Source of the DNA: Heyndrickxia acidicola
GTDB taxonomy: Bacteria; Bacillota; Bacilli; Bacillales; Bacillaceae_C
NCBI RefSeq assembly: GCF_001636425.1
Contig: NZ_KV440953.1
Span: forward strand, 1,810,847-1,874,846
Length of the DNA stretch: 64,000 nucleotides
Direction: 5' to 3'
Part shown: in pieces, positions 1 to 9,236 of the stretch
Layout of the letters: every line of letters begins with the position of its first letter
Numbering within the stretch: position 1 is the first letter of the stretch
The notes under the pieces: generated by a model
The model's input: the letters and a program-made list of their open reading frames with translations, nothing else
The model's database searches: none
Told to the model about the DNA's origin: nothing
Translations under genes and position numbers: made by a program

Positions 1-1865
1 TTAAACATATTTACAGCGTCTGTTATGTTAAGGCCAGAAGCGTCCGGAATCTTGGTTACCGCTGCAGTTTGCATTTTATCAGGTTTTATATTCAAGTACT
101 GAAGACTGCTTTTCATTACCGGATTGAAAATCATTTTTACCGGAGTTGATCCGCTCTCCAGTGTATTTTGATCTAAGTGAGGCTGCTGTACAACAACATA
201 CACAAGCAGTTTTGGATCATTCTCTGGAGCCATGCCTAAAAAGGAAAATACATAGTTGCTCCAGCCTTTTAAGTAGCCTCCGCCATTTGGATTCGGCATC
301 TGGGCAGTTCCGGTTTTCCCGATAACCTGATAGCCGGGAATGTCATATACCATACCCGTCCCAGGCTTTTTGGCAACTACGTCTCTCAGGTAGCCTCTCA
401 CCGTTTTGGCCGTTTCTGCACTAATTGGATTGCCAACCACTTCTGGCTTAGTTTGTTTTACTTTGCCGGTATTCGGATCAACAATTTTGTCAATGATATA
501 TGGCTTCATCATTTTCCCATCATTTGCTACAGCAGTAGCTGCCTGAACCATTTGCATAGCTGTTACCGATGTTCCCTGTCCAAATGTTGTTGTATATCGT
601 TCAATTGGATACTTGTACAATATTTGGCCGGATGCTTCATTTGGCAAATCAATCCCTGTAGGCTGGCCAAAGTGAAAACGATGCAAGTAGCTAAGGAATG
701 TGTCCTGGCCAATCTTGTCCAGCAAACTAGAAAATGCCACATTTGAAGATCTTTGCAAACCTTCTAAATAGGTTATCTTTCCCCAGCCAATTCCAAAGTT
801 ATAGTCTTTAATAGGATTTGGGACCCCTTTTACATAAAATTTCCCTGAATTGTACTTTTCATTTGGATTAAATACACCCTGTTGAACGGCTGTAGACAGT
901 GTAAAGATTTTCATAGTAGAACCTGGTTCAAAGGTTGTTTCCACCGCTTCATTATGCCATGAATTGCTTAATCCTTCGCGGGTCGCAGGATCAAATGTCG
1001 GCCTTTGTCCCATCCCCAGAATTTTACCTGTTTTCGGATCAGCAACTACTGCAATCATTTTTGCTGGATGATATTTCTGCTGAACGTTATCCAGGGCATC
1101 TTCTATAAAGTTTTGAATCTTATCGTCAAGCGTTAAATAGACATTATCGCCGTTTTTGGGCTTTTCCACTTTCTTTTTACTGCCGGGAATGATATATCCC
1201 CACATGTCTCCTTCATATTGAACCCGTCCATTATAGCCTTGGAGCAGATTGTCAAGGCTTTTTTCAAGACCCATTTCACCCACGAGTTTAGATTTGCCAT
1301 TACTATCCTCCACTGATTGTGCATACCCTATTACATGAGATGCAAAGGAGCCATTCGGATAGAAGCGCTGGGCCTCAGGAGGCATAAACGTGATGCCAGG
1401 CAAATTTAGGGCTTCTATTTTAGTCATCATATCATAGGAAAGATTCTTCCCTGCTTTCCCGAATTCCACCTGAAAAACACCTTTTTTCGTTAAAAGATTG
1501 TAAATTTGATCTTCAGGCATATTGATTACAGTCGACAGCTTCGCTGCTGTCATTCGGGGATCTACTACATTTTTTGGGTTTTTAGGATCCACAGTCATCC
1601 TTTTGTCGAGAATCGCAATGAGTGTGTAGGACGGGACATCCTCAGCGAGTACATCCCCATTGCGGTCATAAATTGTCCCCCTGCTTGCCTCAATAACGTT
1701 AGATCGTAAATATTTTTGAGCTGCTTTAGCTGCCAGTACTTTTCCATCTACCTGCCCTGTGATTTCAATGATGAAAATCCTCGCAAACAATACAAAAAAG
1801 AGCAGACCGAAAAACACAAAAATAACGGCTGCTCCTTTGTTCATATTTGGTCTTTTTTGCTTCAT
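1..1865 (-). CDS. pbpB: Penicillin-binding protein 2B, division transpeptidase (partial, C-terminus outside window)
   Basis: Class B penicillin-binding protein that crosslinks septal peptidoglycan with FtsW. About 621 residues are visible. An N-terminal membrane anchor covers roughly residues 12-33, followed by the dimerisation region and the transpeptidase domain with the active-site STMK (Ser about 316), SSN (about 373-375) and KTG (about 517-519). The last visible part leads toward PASTA repeats. The frame is open at base 1, so the stop lies outside the window. The ATG overlaps the ftsL stop as ATGA, which suggests translational coupling. Family and position in the dcw cluster make the call secure; distinction from the sporulation paralogue SpoVD rests on the neighbour ftsL. 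Confidence 0.95.
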   Translation of the reverse strand, partial: MKQKRPNMNKGAAVIFVFFGLLFFVLFARIFIIEITGQVDGKVLAAKAAQKYLRSNVIEASRGTIYDRNGDVLAEDVPSYTLIAILDKRMTVDPKNPKNVVDPRMTAAKLSTVINMPEDQIYNLLTKKGVFQVEFGKAGKNLSYDMMTKIEALNLPGITFMPPEAQRFYPNGSFASHVIGYAQSVEDSNGKSKLVGEMGLEKSLDNLLQGYNGRVQYEGDMWGYIIPGSKKKVEKPKNGDNVYLTLDDKIQNFIEDALDNVQQKYHPAKMIAVVADPKTGKILGMGQRPTFDPATREGLSNSWHNEAVETTFEPGSTMKIFTLSTAVQQGVFNPNEKYNSGKFYVKGVPNPIKDYNFGIGWGKITYLEGLQRSSNVAFSSLLDKIGQDTFLSYLHRFHFGQPTGIDLPNEASGQILYKYPIERYTTTFGQGTSVTAMQMVQAATAVANDGKMMKPYIIDKIVDPNTGKVKQTKPEVVGNPISAETAKTVRGYLRDVVAKKPGTGMVYDIPGYQVIGKTGTAQMPNPNGGGYLKGWSNYVFSFLGMAPENDPKLLVYVVVQQPHLDQNTLESGSTPVKMIFNPVMKSSLQYLNIKPDKMQTAAVTKIPDASGLNITDAVNMF

Positions 1866-2227
1866 TTTTTGTCAACAACCTTGATATTATTTTCATTTAA
1901 TTTCAAACCCAATTCTTTCGCTTTCTGGGCAATACGATCGTATCGGCTGAGGTCACTTACTTGTGTTTGAAGACCTTCATTCACTTTCTGCTGGTTTTGT
2001 ATTGTTGTCTGGGCGTCCTGTACATTCTTATTGACCTGATAGATGGCAGCCTGGGCGGAAATAATTTTAACCGCCATAAAGCAAACAAAGACTGCAAAAA
2101 ATGCTGCTAATAATTTTTCGCCAAGTGTTATGCGTGCCCGCTTATGTAGAGGGGTTGACTGAATTTCTATATGTTTTTGGGGTTCTAAATCGTGCTGAAG
2201 CTGTTGTTTCCTTGCTAAGTTACTCAT
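1862..2227 (-). CDS. ftsL: Cell division protein FtsL
   Basis: Small bitopic divisome protein of 121 residues. It has a basic cytoplasmic N-terminus, one membrane span at about residues 35-57 and a periplasm-facing coiled coil rich in Gln and Asn. FtsL works with DivIC and PBP2B at the septum. I place the start at the ATG at 2227 because GGAGG lies seven bases upstream; the longer frame to a TTG at 2245 would place that Shine-Dalgarno inside the gene. It lies between rsmH and pbpB as in B. subtilis and overlaps the pbpB start by four bases. Confidence 0.93.
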   Translation of the reverse strand: MSNLARKQQLQHDLEPQKHIEIQSTPLHKRARITLGEKLLAAFFAVFVCFMAVKIISAQAAIYQVNKNVQDAQTTIQNQQKVNEGLQTQVSDLSRYDRIAQKAKELGLKLNENNIKVVDKK

Positions 2228-2241
2228 CTTTCTACCTCCAT

Positions 2242-3183
2242 TCAACTTAATTTTATTTTTTCAGCTATTCTTAGCTTGGCTGATCTTGAACGATTATTTA
2301 GATTAAGTTCTTCTTCACTTGGTACGATAGGCTTTCGATTAACTAGCTTTAATACAGGCTTATATTCATCAGGTATTATCGGAAGTCCTGGAGGTAAATC
2401 AGGCCCGCTGCTCGCTTCTTTAAAGATCGTCTTACAAATACGATCTTCCAGAGAATGAAAGGTAATGACACTGATACGGCCTGCCGGATATAAAATGTCA
2501 ATAGCATTTTTTAGTGATTCCTCGAATGCGGCCAGTTCATCATTTACCGCTATTCTGATTGCCTGGAAGACTCTTTTTGCAGGATGTCCGCCTGTCCTTC
2601 TTGCCGGAGCGGGAATTCCTTCCTTTATAAGTTCAACTAATTCACCTGTTGTTTGAATCGGGGCTTTTTCGCGGGCCGCTTCTATTTTCCTGGCAATTTG
2701 CTTGGAGAATTTTTCTTCACCATATTTGAAAAAGATGCGGACAAGCTGTTCAAATGGCCAGTGGTTCACGACATCATAAGCACTTAAATCTCCCTGCATA
2801 TCCATCCTCATGTCCAGTGGAGCATCGTGGTGATAGCTAAAACCGCGTTCTGGTGTATCCAGTTGAGGAGAGGAAACTCCTAAGTCATACAAAACGCCAT
2901 CAACCGATGTTATCCCTCTGTTTTCAAGCTCCTCTTTAATATGGCGGAAATTGCTTTTAATGAATGTTACGTTTGCTTCAAATGGCGACAGCCGCTTTTT
3001 TGCATTCTCAATCGCGGTATCATCCTGGTCAAACGCGAATAATTGTCCTTCAGCTGATAGTTGGGATAGTATATATTCACTATGTCCTGCCCCTCCAAGG
3101 GTACAGTCCACATATATTCCATCCGGGCGGATATTTAGTCCATCCACCGTTTCTTTGAGCAATACAGTAGTATGATTAAACAT
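2242..3183 (-). CDS. rsmH: 16S rRNA (cytosine(1402)-N(4))-methyltransferase RsmH
   Basis: S-adenosylmethionine-dependent methyltransferase (MraW family) that modifies C1402 in the decoding centre of 16S rRNA. At 313 residues it has normal length. The cofactor motif [10 protein letters not shown] sits near residues 30-39, and the family motifs [12 protein letters not shown] and ITFHSLEDR are present. It is the second gene of the dcw cluster after mraZ and ends just upstream of the ftsL start. Confidence 0.97.
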   Translation of the reverse strand: MFNHTTVLLKETVDGLNIRPDGIYVDCTLGGAGHSEYILSQLSAEGQLFAFDQDDTAIENAKKRLSPFEANVTFIKSNFRHIKEELENRGITSVDGVLYDLGVSSPQLDTPERGFSYHHDAPLDMRMDMQGDLSAYDVVNHWPFEQLVRIFFKYGEEKFSKQIARKIEAAREKAPIQTTGELVELIKEGIPAPARRTGGHPAKRVFQAIRIAVNDELAAFEESLKNAIDILYPAGRISVITFHSLEDRICKTIFKEASSGPDLPPGLPIIPDEYKPVLKLVNRKPIVPSEEELNLNNRSRSAKLRIAEKIKLS

Positions 3184-3236
3184 TTACATCACCTTTCCAA
3201 TCGATATTGAAAGAATGCCATAGCTTATGTTCTGGT

Positions 3237-3668
3237 CTATATATCAAAGCCAATCATATTTTCAGCAATCTCGGCAAAGGATTCCTCAGACTCTTCAAAG
3301 TAGTCTCCCCATAAATCCTTGCTCCAAATCTCAATTCGATTGGAAACTCCTAAAACAACACATTCTTTTTCTAGCTGCGCATAGCTGACAAGCGGAGAGG
3401 GAATGTTAATTCTCCCCTGTTTATCCAACTCACATTCAGAAGCCCCAGAGAAAAAGAAACGTGTAAAGGCACGGGCATCTTTTTTGGTTAACGGGAGGGC
3501 TTTTAGCTTTTCTTCAACTTGCTTCCATTCGTCTATGGGGTATCCAAATAAGCATCGGTCAAGACCTCTTGTGATGACAAAATTGTCACCAAGAAGTTCG
3601 CGAAACTTGGCCGGTATGATAATACGGCCCTTCGGATCGATGTTATGTTGATATTCCCCCATGAACAT
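3237..3668 (-). CDS. mraZ: Transcriptional regulator MraZ
   Basis: First gene of the division and cell-wall cluster, 143 residues. MraZ is a ring-forming DNA-binding protein with two SpoVT/AbrB-like half domains (about residues 5-47 and 76-119), each carrying the signature DxxGRxxxP/S, seen here as [13 protein letters not shown] and [12 protein letters not shown]. It autoregulates the dcw promoter. I chose the ATG at 3668 ([11 protein letters not shown]), which matches the usual family start; an in-frame GTG at 3683 has no suitable ribosome site. A G-rich repeated leader upstream may be its operator. Confidence 0.96.
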   Translation of the reverse strand: MFMGEYQHNIDPKGRIIIPAKFRELLGDNFVITRGLDRCLFGYPIDEWKQVEEKLKALPLTKKDARAFTRFFFSGASECELDKQGRINIPSPLVSYAQLEKECVVLGVSNRIEIWSKDLWGDYFEESEESFAEIAENMIGFDI

Positions 3669-3735
3669 GGCCCTTACCCCCACTTTCTATAATTAATGTA
3701 CCACAATCCCCCACCTTTCACCACCTATAATTAAT
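3669..3735 (-). promoter_or_regulatory. Candidate MraZ operator, G-rich direct repeats
   Basis: Read on the minus strand, the mraZ leader contains AAAGGTGGGGG and AAAGTGGGGGT about 30 bases apart, plus GGTGGTG and TTGTGG. MraZ proteins are known to bind short direct repeats (TGGGN or AAAGTG types) upstream of their own gene, so this is the likely autoregulatory site. The exact bases bound cannot be fixed from sequence alone. Confidence 0.4.
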
Positions 3736-3830
3736 ATTCTTTCTCCGGGAATTAATTCCTTCTTTTAAAATCAAGCTTTCTTGTCTGTTGACTCAAGTAT
3801 TTCAATTTCCACTAGACAATATTTCTATCT

Positions 3831-3874
3831 CAAAAAAAAGCCCGCCCTCCGATTAATAGACGGAGAAACGGACC
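3831..3874 (-). terminator. Intrinsic terminator after bshC
   Basis: On the minus strand a GC-rich hairpin (inner arms CTCCG/CGGAG, extended by GU pairs with one bulge) is followed by eight T residues, between the bshC stop and the mraZ leader. Confidence 0.7.
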
Positions 3875-3889
3875 TTTAAAAAATGAAAT

Positions 3890-5509
3890 TTATATGTGAA
3901 TCAGTTTATGGCTACCGTCAAATTCATAAGGCAATTCCATTAAATCCTCAATAAAGTTAAGACCATACTTGTTTAAATAGTAGAACAAATTCCAAGTTCG
4001 CTCCTGAGGGCCATTTTGAGGGCGCAATGAACGCTCAATTCTGTCATACCTTTCCAGCGAAAGATCATTCTTTTCTTGCAGGCTTTGGTCAAATTTTCTT
4101 TGCAAGAAATCAATTTGGCCAAGATGGAAAGAAAGATTCTTTTTCACTAGAGGACTTAAGCCTTTAGTGGTTTTCTCCTCAATTTTTTCATAGCTGGTTT
4201 CAAGATGTGCTTTAATATCTTCCAGAATATGTTCAATGGATACGTCCTTTATCGAGTTCCAGAAATCAATCTTTTCCTCTTGTACTCCCTTTAGAACTAC
4301 CTGCTGAACGGATAGTCCAAGCTGCCGGATATCTCTTTCAATAGAAGATTCCACAAAACTGATATTCATTCTCGGAACAATGGGCGGCATCTTGTAACCC
4401 ATCGTTTCAAAAGCGAGCTTCAGTTCACCCCAGTAGGAAATTTCACCCGGCCCCGCAATAAAGGCAAGTGTAGGAAACAGCCATTCCTGCATTAAAGGCC
4501 TAGTCACCACATTATTGCTGAAAGCCTCAGGCCTATCATTTAACGAGTCAATAATTTCAGACTTCGAAAAAGAATAGTCTCCATTCTTTGTCCTAAAAGC
4601 CTCGTGCTGTGAATCATACTCCAAAAGAAGTCTTTCTTTCCCAGTATAATAGAAGAGATTAACCGCATTCTCATATAATTCAATGGCAGGTGGGAATTCA
4701 AACGCTTGAATTTGTTCCTGCTGATCCAATACAGCCCGTGTAATACGATCATGCTTTTGAATTAACTCCTCAAAGTATGCTTTTTCTATTTTCCTTAACG
4801 AAGGATCTGCTGAATCAATGACCAGTAAACCATACTTCTTAAATAGCTTTAATATAATAAAATTAAAGAAATCAACGATGGTTTTGGAGGCAGCAGCAGC
4901 TTGCTCAGCAAAATCCAGAACCTGCTTTGTATATCGTGTTTCACCGAATGGTTCAAAAACTTTATGAAGCCATTTTTTCATTTGGTTTTGATCGAATATC
5001 ACATCCGAAACCATTTTCTTTTCCATTGGCCCCTCAGAATAACTGAACTTTTTCAGCAAACGGTTATGCTCTACAAAAACATGATTTATTTCTAAAAAGT
5101 CATGATCTTCCCCTGCAATCCAGAAAACAGGGACTACTGGCTTCTGGAGCGCTTTCTCCTGTTCCTCTGCCAGCTTTAATACAGAAATTAATTTATGTAT
5201 CGTATAGAGCGGTCCTGTCAATAAACCTGCTTGCTGTCCGCCAATAACAACAACTGAATCTTCCTGCTTCAATTTATCTAATGACGCTTTTATCTGCTCG
5301 GAAGAAGGATATCTTTTCATGTACTCTTCAATACATCGTGCAAGGCTTTCGCGTGGAAAATGCCTCTCCTGTAAGTCCGCATATCTCTCTTTAAAAACCG
5401 AGGTTTTTTTTATGTCATAATGAAAAAAATCCTTTACAGGCTCCATTTGTTCTATGTAAAGGGAAGCAAAACGGTTTGTTGCTGGAATTGTAATCTTTTC
5501 CAGTTCCAT
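3890..5509 (-). CDS. bshC: Putative cysteine ligase BshC (bacillithiol biosynthesis)
   Basis: Adds cysteine to glucosaminyl-malate in the last step of bacillithiol synthesis, the main low-molecular-weight thiol of Bacillus. The protein has 539 residues, the usual length of YllA/BshC. It has a Rossmann-like core (VVVIGGQQAGLLTGP near residue 90) and a helical C-terminus with coiled-coil character at about residues 430-490. Its place directly upstream of mraZ is the B. subtilis arrangement. It has its own terminator and is followed by the dcw promoter. Confidence 0.95.
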   Translation of the reverse strand: MELEKITIPATNRFASLYIEQMEPVKDFFHYDIKKTSVFKERYADLQERHFPRESLARCIEEYMKRYPSSEQIKASLDKLKQEDSVVVIGGQQAGLLTGPLYTIHKLISVLKLAEEQEKALQKPVVPVFWIAGEDHDFLEINHVFVEHNRLLKKFSYSEGPMEKKMVSDVIFDQNQMKKWLHKVFEPFGETRYTKQVLDFAEQAAAASKTIVDFFNFIILKLFKKYGLLVIDSADPSLRKIEKAYFEELIQKHDRITRAVLDQQEQIQAFEFPPAIELYENAVNLFYYTGKERLLLEYDSQHEAFRTKNGDYSFSKSEIIDSLNDRPEAFSNNVVTRPLMQEWLFPTLAFIAGPGEISYWGELKLAFETMGYKMPPIVPRMNISFVESSIERDIRQLGLSVQQVVLKGVQEEKIDFWNSIKDVSIEHILEDIKAHLETSYEKIEEKTTKGLSPLVKKNLSFHLGQIDFLQRKFDQSLQEKNDLSLERYDRIERSLRPQNGPQERTWNLFYYLNKYGLNFIEDLMELPYEFDGSHKLIHI

Positions 5510-5699
5510 AAAACGGTTCTTCCTTTCTTGAAGTACGATATTTTACCTCCTAGAGTATAGCATTCTTAGGGGGAAAAAGAAAAATAATTGCTTTTTAAAT
5601 GGCTGAGTCTTTTAACCTTGTTCAGATACCCCTTTGAATAATTGCCTTTTTCTATTTTTTACTTTAAGCAGGAGTTTTTACAAATAGATTGACAATTTT

Positions 5700-5892
5700 G
5701 GATATCCATAAATATTGGGTTAGGCTGCAACTTCGGATGTGCACTGATTCTCCTGCTGGTTGATTTCCGCTGCAGGCACTCGCTTTCCGCGGCCGGCCGG
5801 GAGCCTCCTCGTCGCAAGCTCCTGCGGGGTCTCCCTATGCCTGCTTTTCCCGCAGGAGCCTCGTGCCTTTCGCTTCAATCAACATAAGTTTC
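5700..5892 (+). repeat. Dispersed repeat family 1, copy 1
   Basis: Contains the core CCGCTGCAGGCACTCGC and, about 100 bases on, the loosely complementary right half CGCAGGAGCCTCGTGCC followed by TCAATCAAC, so the element is an imperfect palindrome ending in GTTGAT/ATCAAC. About 95 bp of it recur nearly unchanged at 6063-6162. Other copies lie at 21651, 23451, 26942, 36407, 57346 and 61903. Confidence 0.8.
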
Positions 5893-6062
5893 AAATCTAC
5901 ATTGGACTGTAATGAGTTGTTGGTTGCGTTCTAGTCTTCCTGTTGATTGACTTTCACTTCAGGGCTCTCTCTTTCCACGGGTGGTTAGTAAAACTTCTAA
6001 TCGCATTCTCTTCTACATGAATATCCCTCAGAAATCTCCTGCCTTATAATTCGATTGAATTC

Positions 6063-6162
6063 GGATGTCCATCACCGTTGGGTTGGGCTGTAACTTCGGA
6101 TGTGCACCAATTCTCCTGCTGGTTGATTTCCGCTGCAGGCACTCGCTTTCCGCGGGCATCGG
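6063..6162 (+). repeat. Dispersed repeat family 1, copy 2 (left half)
   Basis: About 100 bp closely matching 5700-5795, including TGGTTGATTTCCGCTGCAGG and CACTCGCTTTCCGCGGGC. The right half seen in copy 1 is absent, so this copy is truncated. Confidence 0.75.
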
Positions 6163-6280
6163 AAACCTTACTTGCTGTTAACTGAGAAGGAATTTTGCAC
6201 ATTGCGAAACAATTAGATTGTGGGGTTAAACCACAAGGACCATTATCAAGGCCAAAGTGATTAGATTAAAAGCGCTGAAA

Positions 6281-7177
6281 CTACACTTCTTTTTCTTCTT
6301 CCTTGCCTTTTACCATCTGATAAATGGCAAGGGTAATTGGCAATTTGATCTTTAATGCCTCGGCTTTCTCGAGTATAAATCCAAGAATACTGTCAATTTC
6401 AGTTTCCGTATGGTGATCCAAGTCTTTTAACATGGAAGATCTGTTTTTTGCTGTTTTTTTGCAAATTGCTGTGATTTCGTTTAGCATTTCATTCTTGTCA
6501 ATTCCAGGAAATACAGGCACTATTTCATTAAATAACTCCAAATAAAGATGATAATAATGCTTATTGGCAATGAGTTCGCCATTTGGTACATTCAATATGG
6601 CTGTCAAAGGATTTATAAGTGCATTGACAAGGAGCTTCCGTACAAGCATAGTGTTAAAATCACGTTCAAAATGAAAGCAGAAATTCCGCTGTTCTATAGA
6701 AAGTAATTCTTCAAGGGTTTTTTTGTTCCCTTTATAAAGAGCTACATTGGTTTTTCCAATTCCGTTATGTGAAACTTCAGCCGGAGCCATTCTCAGGGCA
6801 CCATGTTCAACTGTTCCTACAAATATATTTTTCTGCGGCAATCCATCAATAAATTTCAAATGCCCCATACCATTTTGCAAAAATAGTAAAGGAATATCTT
6901 CTGGTAATCCCTTAAGGTTCACCTCTATATCTTGCAGGTGGTAGTGTTTCACCGTAATGATAATCAGATCCTGCCTATCAAGGTCTTTAAAATCATGAGA
7001 AGCCTCTATATGACCTTTAAAAGAAGGCTTACCATCCACTAACACGCTAACCCCTTTCTCTTTTAAATCAATCGCTTGTCCTTCAGTCCTCGTAAACAAA
7101 GTAACCTTGTTTTTCCTGCTTAAGTAAGCACCAAATAACAGGCCGATTGATCCTCCACCTATTACACCAATTTTCAT
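6281..7177 (-). CDS. panE: 2-dehydropantoate 2-reductase
   Basis: NADPH-dependent ketopantoate reductase of the pantothenate/CoA pathway. At 298 residues it matches the family. The N-terminal Rossmann motif G7-G-G-S-I-G12 and the C-terminal catalytic-helix segment RKLLVNALINPLTAIL are visible. In B. subtilis the orthologous position next to bshC is ylbQ/panE, which supports the call. It is monocistronic here, flanked by repeats and the carboxylase cluster. Family members with related specificity exist, but synteny favours PanE. Confidence 0.9.
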   Translation of the reverse strand: MKIGVIGGGSIGLLFGAYLSRKNKVTLFTRTEGQAIDLKEKGVSVLVDGKPSFKGHIEASHDFKDLDRQDLIIITVKHYHLQDIEVNLKGLPEDIPLLFLQNGMGHLKFIDGLPQKNIFVGTVEHGALRMAPAEVSHNGIGKTNVALYKGNKKTLEELLSIEQRNFCFHFERDFNTMLVRKLLVNALINPLTAILNVPNGELIANKHYYHLYLELFNEIVPVFPGIDKNEMLNEITAICKKTAKNRSSMLKDLDHHTETEIDSILGFILEKAEALKIKLPITLAIYQMVKGKEEEKEV

Positions 7178-7391
7178 ATGATCCCTCTATTTATCAACTT
7201 TGATATATGCCAGTTCGTCCATATTGTTTAGGCTGATTATCATTATATGCAAAAGCAACAGAGCACAATAACAAAGCTTGGATTTTAATATGAGCGTACC
7301 TCTTTCAATGACTTCGGCTCCTTAAAGGAGCTGCCTCTTTCATATTTTAGCAAAAATGAATAAATCCATAAAATTTTTTCTCACTTATAAG

Positions 7392-7440
7392 TAAAAACAA
7401 CGAAAGCAGCACCTTTAAGGTTGCCGCTTTCGTTGTTTTT
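7392..7440 (-). terminator. Terminator after the acyl-CoA carboxylase operon
   Basis: Long stem AACAACGAAAGC/GCTTTCGTTGTT with A and T tracts on either side. It abuts the stop codon of the carboxyltransferase gene and could work in both directions. Confidence 0.85.
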
Positions 7441-8980
7441 ACACAGGATATACCGGGTGTTTTCTGGTGCTAAAATGAAGGTCCTTTGACTGATACATCT
7501 CAAAACGATTAGAAAGCACCTTCCTAAGATCGTTTGGAGCTACAATTTCATCAATAATTAACTCTGAAGCCAGCCTGTAAATATCAATTGATTCCTGATA
7601 TTCTCTTTGCTTTTCTTGAACATAAGCAATTTTTTCTTTAGGATCTTCAATCGCCTCTATTTTATTTGAATAGACAGCATTAACCGCTGCTTCCGGCCCC
7701 ATTACGGCAATTTGAGCTGTTGGCAAAGCAATACAGCAGTCGGGTTCAAAAGCCGGTCCTGCCATAGCATACAGTCCGGCCCCGTATGCTTTTCGCACAA
7801 TTACAGATATTTTAGGCACAGTTGCTGAAGCCATAGCAGCAATAAATTTTGCACCATGGCGAATAATCCCTGCTCTTTCCACCTTGGTACCGACCATGAA
7901 GCCTGGTACATCAGCCAGAAATAATAAAGGAATGTGGTAAGCATCGCAAAGCTGAATAAACTTCGCTGCTTTGTCTGCCGAATCTACAAAGAGCACTCCG
8001 CCTTTTGTTTTAGGCTGATTGGCAATAATCCCTATTGCGCGCCCGTCTATTCGCGCAAAACCAGTAATCAGCTCCGGAGCAAACAGCTTTTTCATTTCAA
8101 AGAAAGATCCTTCATCGATTAATGCATCGATGCATTCATACATATTAAATGGTGCGTTTTGGTGCTTTGGTACAATTTCTTCTATGCTTCTTCCCTGCTT
8201 AGGCGCTACAGAAGAAACGATGTCCGTTTTCCCAGTGAAATTAGCTGGAAAATAAGCAAGATAGTCACGGGAAAGCGCAATGGCTTCTTCCTCCGATTGA
8301 GCCAGTACATCCCCGCATCCGCTGACTGTGCAATGCATTCTGGCTCCGCCCATTTCTTCAAGGGTTACTTTTTCTCCAATTACTTTCTCAGCCATGCGTG
8401 GGGATCCCAGATACATAGAGGCATTCTTATCAACCATGATAACAATATCACAAAATGCCGGAATATAGGCCCCGCCTGCTGCAGAAGGACCAAATAACAA
8501 ACAGATTTGCGGAAGCATGCCTGAAAGCTTTACCTGATTATAAAATATTCTTCCTGCGCCTCTTCGGTTAGGAAACATTTCTAATTGATCGGTAATCCTT
8601 GCTCCTGCAGAATCTACTAAATAAAAAAGAGGAACCTTTAACTTCTCAGCCGTTTCCTGGATACGGATAATTTTTTCAACTGTTCTGGCACCCCATGAGC
8701 CTGCTTTTATAGTAGAATCATTTGCCATTACACAAACAGTTTGGTCATGAACTTTCCCTATTGCCGTCACAACACCGTCTGCCGGCAAATTTTCGGCGAG
8801 TGCATTGGCAAATAGGCCATCCTCCTCATATTGGCCATTATCAAATAGAAGCTTAAGCCGATCGCGGACAAAAAGCTTATTCTGACTTTTTAATTTTTCA
8901 TGGTATTTTTCTGGTCCGCCTTTTTTTATTTTCTCTCTGCGTTCATCTAGACTTTGATTAACTGATTGTGAAACAGACAT
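7439..8980 (-). CDS. Acyl-CoA carboxylase, carboxyltransferase subunit (YngE-like)
   Basis: Transfers the carboxyl group from biotin to an acyl-CoA. At 513 residues it is a fused two-domain carboxyltransferase of the propionyl-/methylcrotonyl-CoA carboxylase beta type, not split AccA/AccD. The oxyanion region GPSAAGGAYIPAFCD and the second-domain segment ADVPGFMVGTKVERAGIIR are present. It is the third gene after a biotin carboxylase and a 70-residue biotin carrier. B. subtilis has a comparable set in the yng leucine/mother-cell operon, at another locus. Substrate is inferred to be propionyl- or methylcrotonyl-CoA and cannot be fixed from sequence alone. Confidence 0.85.
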   Translation of the reverse strand: MSVSQSVNQSLDERREKIKKGGPEKYHEKLKSQNKLFVRDRLKLLFDNGQYEEDGLFANALAENLPADGVVTAIGKVHDQTVCVMANDSTIKAGSWGARTVEKIIRIQETAEKLKVPLFYLVDSAGARITDQLEMFPNRRGAGRIFYNQVKLSGMLPQICLLFGPSAAGGAYIPAFCDIVIMVDKNASMYLGSPRMAEKVIGEKVTLEEMGGARMHCTVSGCGDVLAQSEEEAIALSRDYLAYFPANFTGKTDIVSSVAPKQGRSIEEIVPKHQNAPFNMYECIDALIDEGSFFEMKKLFAPELITGFARIDGRAIGIIANQPKTKGGVLFVDSADKAAKFIQLCDAYHIPLLFLADVPGFMVGTKVERAGIIRHGAKFIAAMASATVPKISVIVRKAYGAGLYAMAGPAFEPDCCIALPTAQIAVMGPEAAVNAVYSNKIEAIEDPKEKIAYVQEKQREYQESIDIYRLASELIIDEIVAPNDLRKVLSNRFEMYQSKDLHFSTRKHPVYPV

Positions 8981-9001
8981 GATTCTCTCCCCTTTCTTAA
9001 C

Positions 9002-9214
9002 TTATTCGAATACGATCAAAACATCGTCTTCATTTACAAAATCACCAATGTTTACTCTTATCTCAGAAACTTTTCCGGGAAAAGCTGCTTCAATCGGAAT
9101 TTCCATTTTCATGGATTCAAGCATTACAACGGTTTGACCCGCGCTGACTTCTTCTCCTGCGTTTACTAAAACATTTAATACCGTCCCTGCCATTGATGCT
9201 GTTATTTGATTCAT
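9002..9214 (-). CDS. Biotin carboxyl carrier protein, short form
   Basis: Seventy-residue biotinyl domain that carries the carboxyl group between the neighbouring biotin carboxylase and carboxyltransferase. The biotinylation motif ESMKMEIP gives Lys36 as the attachment site. I start at the ATG at 9214, which has GGAGG eight bases before it; a longer frame reaching 9292 overlaps the upstream gene and lacks a site. It consists of little more than the domain itself, like YngHB of B. subtilis. Confidence 0.9.
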   Translation of the reverse strand: MNQITASMAGTVLNVLVNAGEEVSAGQTVVMLESMKMEIPIEAAFPGKVSEIRVNIGDFVNEDDVLIVFE

Positions 9215-9236
9215 GTTCAGTCCTCCAATTACTGTT

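Larger units (their letters stand above)
5510..6280. other. Gene-free interval between panE and bshC, filled by repeats
   Basis: No open frame here looks coding. The interval holds two family 1 repeats and, between them at about 5937-5990, a badly decayed third copy (CTGTTGATTGACTTTCACTT). No clear terminator for panE was found. Confidence 0.6.

Noticed and set aside
453-746. 97-codon plus frame antisense to pbpB, and similar frames antisense to rsmH, pycA, pdhC and ctaD
   Set aside because: Shadows of strongly conserved genes on the other strand.
5692-6170. Possible CRISPR-like direct repeats
   Set aside because: Only two long copies of about 95 bp with no regular spacers; they are dispersed repeats, not an array.
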